From Vulcanimicrobiota bacterium (GTDB lineage: Bacteria > Vulcanimicrobiota > Vulcanimicrobiia > Vulcanimicrobiales > Vulcanimicrobiaceae): a DNA stretch of 9,530 bases. Made by a program: the position numbers and the translations under genes. The notes under the pieces were generated by a model. The model was not told the DNA's origin. It ran no database searches and was given only the letters and a program-made list of their open reading frames with translations. Shown piece after piece: positions 7,001 through 9,530 of the stretch. The first letter of the stretch is position 1, and the number at the start of each line of letters is the position of its first letter. The stretch spans positions 1 to 9,530 of the forward strand of contig JAFAQW010000265.1 of assembly GCA_019245995.1 (NCBI GenBank), written 5' to 3'.

Positions 7001-9259
7001 CAAGCCGATGCCTCTCAGCTGCGACGTCTGCAGCCGGGCCGCCACTAAGCCCAGCCTCTGGGGCGAGCGGCCACGCGCGTCCGCCAGGGCAAGACTGCCC
7101 GCGGCGACGACGTCGCCGCCTGCGGCGTGAGCCCGCGCAGAGAATAAGCGCAAAACGCTTCCTTCGACCGCCAACGTGAGGTCGGCGCGCGTGACGGGGA
7201 TGCCGCGCAGCGTTGCGCCGTCCATTGACAGATTGACGCCGCTCACCACGATGCGATGGGGCTCGATCGCGATGCCGACCGTACCGTGCAACGGGCCGTG
7301 CCCCGCGACGGCAGCGCCGAGGTACGGCTGCAGTCCTTCGAGCGTTCCTCGGTAGGCACCGTACGCGGCGAAGCCGCGTGAAGAAAATTCCCCATTGCCG
7401 CCGAACTCGCCCCAAGGCCCTGCGGCGCGGACCGCTTTGGTCGCGAGCGTGCCGAGCGAGCCCGAGAGATCCGCCGAAACACGATACATTGGAACGCCGG
7501 CGATCCTGGCGACGCCGGTTCCAACCCTGCCCGCAAGCACCGTGTGTTTACCTGAACCGCCTCCCGCGAAGTCGACGTCGACGCTGCGGCCGTCGATCGG
7601 AGGCATCGAAGGCAGCGTGAGTCCGGGAAACGTCCGGACGAATGGAGCGCGTAATTGCAATCCGCGCCCCGCGATCCAAAAGGCACTCGTGTCGCCGGGA
7701 CGATCGAGCACGTAGCCTCCCTCGAGATTCCCCCTCGGCGTGTCCAACCAGAACGGGGCGATCGCGGCCGTGCCGTCGCGGTGCATCGCGATCAACGCAG
7801 CGACACGATTGGCACCGCGCAGTGACGCCGCGCTGCCGCTGACGTCGAACAGTAGATCGCGGCCAGTCATTGCTGCGTCGACGACGATCGGCTCATCGCC
7901 GAGCATTTCGTTGAGATACTGCAGATTGCTCGCGGACGAGCGAACGTGCAGCGCGAACTGTGAGCGCGTGACCTTCCCGAGGCCCAACGTGCCGCGCAAC
8001 GACATCTCGACGCCGCCGTAATTCATTTGCAACGGCGCCAGCGCGACCACGTTGGCATTGTAGACCACTCTCGCGCGAAGCCGATCGAACGGCATCGCGC
8101 GATAGGCCGCGTGCGCCGCGGTGACGCGGGCTGCGATCACCGGATCGGCGATCGGTCCGGAAACGAGAACGCCGAGGCGCGCGCGTCCCGAGATCGGTTG
8201 ACCGCGCGCAAACGCAAAGGCGCGACGCAGTCCGGAAAGGTTGCCCGTACCTTCGAGACCCAACCGAAGTTGCGGACGGCCGGTCAGGGAGCCCGTGATG
8301 TCGTAGGCTCCTCCGTCGATCTTGAGAGGGATGCCTGCGACCATCGCGCGAGCGCCGCGGACGAAGAAGGCATCGTCAACGACTTGGAGGTGTCCCGTGA
8401 GGCGCTCCACGGGCGCCGCTAAGACGCGCATCGCTAAACGACCGTCCGTGACGTCCAACGTGAGGTTCGCGTGATAACCCGCCGGCCGTGCCGCGAATCC
8501 CCCCAATGCGTACAGCTTTGCATCCAAGTTGCGCCCCGATGCGTGCAGGATCCGCACTTCCGGCGTATCGGCGAAGTAGTTCGCTAACGCACGCAGCGGA
8601 AAATCGGCGGCACGTGCGTGGTGGATCGCGTAACCGCCCGTCGCATCGATGCGACCGACAACGGAAAACGGCTCCGGCCGATTTTCTGCAAATGCGCCCT
8701 GGAGCCGGTAGCGCGTCACACCGGCGCTGTCGACGTTGCCGTCGAGCGCCAAACCAACGGCGCGTAGCTCCTTCGCGCTCGGATCGTAGGCGAACGGCTC
8801 GCGGAGCACGACGCTGCCGTCGCGTATGCGCACGGCGAAACGCAAGGGCACGGGGTTGACGCGCTGCGGTCGCGGGATCGGACTACGGGGCGGGACGTTG
8901 ACGTTGAACGTGCCGTCGCGCCCGCGAACGAGGGTGAGGATGGGGCGCTCAACCTCGATGGCAACGAGGCCATAGCGACGCGCGCTACCCGGCAGAAGCC
9001 CGCGCACGTCGTAGGCGACTCGGACACGGTCCGCGTCGAGCAGCGGCTCGTTACGGCATTCGACATGCAGGCCGCTCACAACCATTGAGGAATTGACCAC
9101 GCGCACGTCGCCCACGCGAATCGAATACCCGGTCGCCAGGCCGATCGTGGCAAAGGCCGCGCGCGACAGTCCACGATGGCCGGCCGCGATGGAAAGCACC
9201 AATGCGGCAGCAAGCAAGCCGATCGCTACGCGAGTGCGCACGTAACGGCTATACCCCAC
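4010..9259 (-). CDS. tamB: TamB-family translocation/assembly module protein (AsmA-like, DUF490)
   Basis: This 1749-residue protein has a single N-terminal signal anchor (about 10-27, VAIGLLAAALVLSIAAG). A very long Gly/Ala/Val-rich body follows, made of short alternating beta-strands, as expected for the beta-taco groove of TamB/AsmA-like proteins. The C-terminal DUF490/TamB region is about 1350-1749. Recognisable blocks are GTVEFVPADGIIPTLHAVG (1500-1518) and LSSNPAGYSRDEILGLIAPF (1554-1573), matching the family's strand-rich patch and 'NPxxSxDEILxLL' motif. The last 100 residues are amphipathic strands ending QRYFW. Known role of the family: inner-membrane anchored and periplasm-spanning, assisting outer-membrane protein assembly with TamA or BamA and implicated in phospholipid transport. 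E. coli TamB has about 1259 residues, so this one is long. The start is a GTG at 9257-9259, the first usable start after an in-frame TGA at 9311-9313; Val7 (GTG at 9239-9241) is an alternative. The next gene is bamA; no tamA is visible. Confidence 0.93.
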   Translation of the reverse strand: MGYSRYVRTRVAIGLLAAALVLSIAAGHRGLSRAAFATIGLATGYSIRVGDVRVVNSSMVVSGLHVECRNEPLLDADRVRVAYDVRGLLPGSARRYGLVAIEVERPILTLVRGRDGTFNVNVPPRSPIPRPQRVNPVPLRFAVRIRDGSVVLREPFAYDPSAKELRAVGLALDGNVDSAGVTRYRLQGAFAENRPEPFSVVGRIDATGGYAIHHARAADFPLRALANYFADTPEVRILHASGRNLDAKLYALGGFAARPAGYHANLTLDVTDGRLAMRVLAAPVERLTGHLQVVDDAFFVRGARAMVAGIPLKIDGGAYDITGSLTGRPQLRLGLEGTGNLSGLRRAFAFARGQPISGRARLGVLVSGPIADPVIAARVTAAHAAYRAMPFDRLRARVVYNANVVALAPLQMNYGGVEMSLRGTLGLGKVTRSQFALHVRSSASNLQYLNEMLGDEPIVVDAAMTGRDLLFDVSGSAASLRGANRVAALIAMHRDGTAAIAPFWLDTPRGNLEGGYVLDRPGDTSAFWIAGRGLQLRAPFVRTFPGLTLPSMPPIDGRSVDVDFAGGGSGKHTVLAGRVGTGVARIAGVPMYRVSADLSGSLGTLATKAVRAAGPWGEFGGNGEFSSRGFAAYGAYRGTLEGLQPYLGAAVAGHGPLHGTVGIAIEPHRIVVSGVNLSMDGATLRGIPVTRADLTLAVEGSVLRLFSARAHAAGGDVVAAGSLALADARGRSPQRLGLVAARLQTSQLRGIGLPLSGGTLDATGALAAGAPLPRFDGAVSIERSHLDRFTLSGNGAVSLAGDAVSLTHTLGALGGTYTDVNGSIGALTSRSPLYALTASVAAAPIGQTLQTFGISGLANYPMDGIFNARLRIAGRGARPVIFGNVAVPGGELNGLPFINGRAYLSADTAGVAIEKGAVLVGTTAAHFAAVVRPNDNAVAFEAPHARLADLNNFFDTGDTLGGNGKIKLLVAARAGSVASSGDVDVRGLRYRNLPIGDTRAVWTSAHNTIRGTLAVGGNEGRLRAGGSISMRGAGMTNLTQARFDMKAAVNDLDLALWMPALGLQQVPITGRAFGNATLHGRFPSLNVRADASITDGTLGPLTLDRADLAVHAARRRMFIDRAQMVTPDLTASASGSFGLEKNQPLSVRVQAQTQHLATLAYRFTRRQIPVSGFFESTLDIGGTYRTPSFSAGFDANDVRLYGVAIATLFGEFRLKGRSLVLSNAGATVARGDVTLAGSLPLRLSPLALAAPDEPLSFDLDLVGVDPAAFDSIFGNGTQLGGALDGHIGVSGTIGRPAVIGRLALSHGSYRSDLERAPITAIAAALSFNHTSATLSHATARVGNGNVVLSGQIQFPKGFSAQGLSLNGRGTARGAQLDLPAYGSGTLDAKIAVAKTPQSGALLSGAVTLSNATLPFATFLKAAGQSSSFGPAAPPLEFDLDAVAGKNVRVRGSGYGAGLDIGAAGRVHLGGTLAAPTLSGTIASTGGTLTYFDRAFRVQQGTVEFVPADGIIPTLHAVGTTSVVNPDPDRARNPYGNADITIAVDGPISALKIGLSSNPAGYSRDEILGLIAPFGGFVNGIAFSRQSMLARQQPDGFVPLGALSPIPDVSLEQRNTITVGQEAFNLLNAQFTAGLLAPLESALGAGLGLTSVNLTLGYYGNVGVTATRLLGKAVSLVYAVTFGIPQVQSFGLMVQPNAETSARLNFFYQSGPTKLLQLPNSPVGYNAGYFIAQPLIGNTGFSLSVQRYFW

Positions 9260-9265
9260 ACCCCC

Positions 9266-9281
9266 GCGGCGACCCCGCCGC
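9266..9281 (-). promoter_or_regulatory. Small hairpin just upstream of the tamB start
   Basis: The gyrB-tamB gap contains a perfect 6-bp inverted repeat (GCGGCG, loop GGGT, CGCCGC on the coding strand) that ends six bases before the tamB GTG. It has no U tract, so it is a poor terminator. Its position over the expected ribosome-binding region suggests it could reduce tamB translation. In GC-rich DNA such a stem can arise by chance. Confidence 0.3.
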
Positions 9282-9310
9282 CGGCATACGCTTCTAAAGG
9301 AACCTTTACA

Positions 9311-9530
9311 TCACAAGTCGAGGTTCGTGACGCTCTTTGCGTAGTCGAAGATATACTGCTTGCGCGGCTCGACTTTGTCGCCCATTAAATCGGTGAAGAT
9401 TTGCTCCGCCTCGACCGCGTCTTCCAGGCCCGCCGCAATGAGATAATCTTCGAGCGCGCGCTCATCCTTGAGATATTGCTCCGACTTTCCGCGCGTGACC
9501 TTGTAGAGCGGCGGCTGCGCGATGAACAGA
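9311..9530 (-). CDS. gyrB: DNA gyrase subunit B, C-terminal end (5' part beyond window), with an apparent internal deletion
   Basis: The last 72 codons are visible, ending with TGA at 9311-9313. The fragment starts with the TOPRIM-end signature LFIAQPPLYKVTRGK and ends with the GyrB tail FTDLMGDKVEPRKQYI..NLDL, which identifies GyrB better than ParE. GyrB forms the ATPase/TOPRIM half of gyrase and introduces negative supercoils with GyrA in the cytoplasm. Between these blocks, family members carry the highly conserved RYKGLGEMNPEQLW segment followed by the TTMDP region. Here the sequence passes from KDERALEDYLIAAG directly to LEDAVEAEQIFTDLMG in one open frame, about 35 residues shorter than a compact GyrB such as that of Bacillus. 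This may be a real deletion, an assembly collapse, or a second degenerate copy. The reading frame itself is intact. The gene lies 51 nt upstream of tamB in the same direction and the same frame. Confidence 0.92.
   Translation of the reverse strand, partial: LFIAQPPLYKVTRGKSEQYLKDERALEDYLIAAGLEDAVEAEQIFTDLMGDKVEPRKQYIFDYAKSVTNLDL

Noticed and set aside
6588..7415. 275-codon minus-strand open frame within tamB
   Set aside because: An Arg-rich out-of-frame shadow (runs of Arg near its middle) beneath continuous tamB coding sequence.
9285..9287. ATG upstream of tamB
   Set aside because: It is out of frame with tamB and its frame closes after a dozen codons near the tamB start.

Overview
The window reads as one tightly packed, minus-strand gene run from a GC-rich (about 60% or more by eye) diderm bacterium. 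Transcription goes from high to low coordinates: the 3' end of gyrB (DNA gyrase subunit B), then tamB (large inner-membrane-anchored AsmA/TamB-type protein), bamA (outer-membrane beta-barrel assembly), a two-domain Skp/OmpH-type periplasmic chaperone, and the 5' part of a coiled-coil lipoprotein that also looks OmpH-like. I see no RNA gene, insertion sequence, CRISPR array or phage gene. The organism cannot be fixed from this sequence. TamB next to BamA with no TamA in view, followed by OmpH-type genes, resembles diderm lineages outside the Proteobacteria. Eremiobacterota (WPS-2) or a related diderm Terrabacteria group is my best guess, as an inference only.

Layout: gyrB C-terminus at 9311-9530 (cut by the window edge); 51-nt gap with a small hairpin; tamB 4010-9259; gap of about 130 nt; bamA 1613-3877; 33-nt gap; tandem ompH 776-1579; 17-nt overlap; lipoprotein 1-792 (cut by the window edge). 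No gene-free stretch exceeds about 135 nt, and no strong rho-independent terminator interrupts the run, so the four envelope genes are probably one operon, perhaps sharing transcription with gyrB.

How the parts fit: the OmpH-like proteins would hold unfolded outer-membrane proteins in the periplasm, BamA would insert them into the outer membrane, and TamB would bridge inner and outer membranes. In lineages without TamA, TamB is thought to work with BamA and is also implicated in phospholipid transport to the outer membrane. This is a cell-envelope biogenesis locus rather than a defence or mobile system.

The points most worth checking are: a GyrB C-terminus that lacks the nearly universal RYKGLGEM segment; an OmpH protein built from two tandem chaperone domains; a following lipoprotein that may be a membrane-tethered third chaperone module; and direct TamB-BamA pairing.
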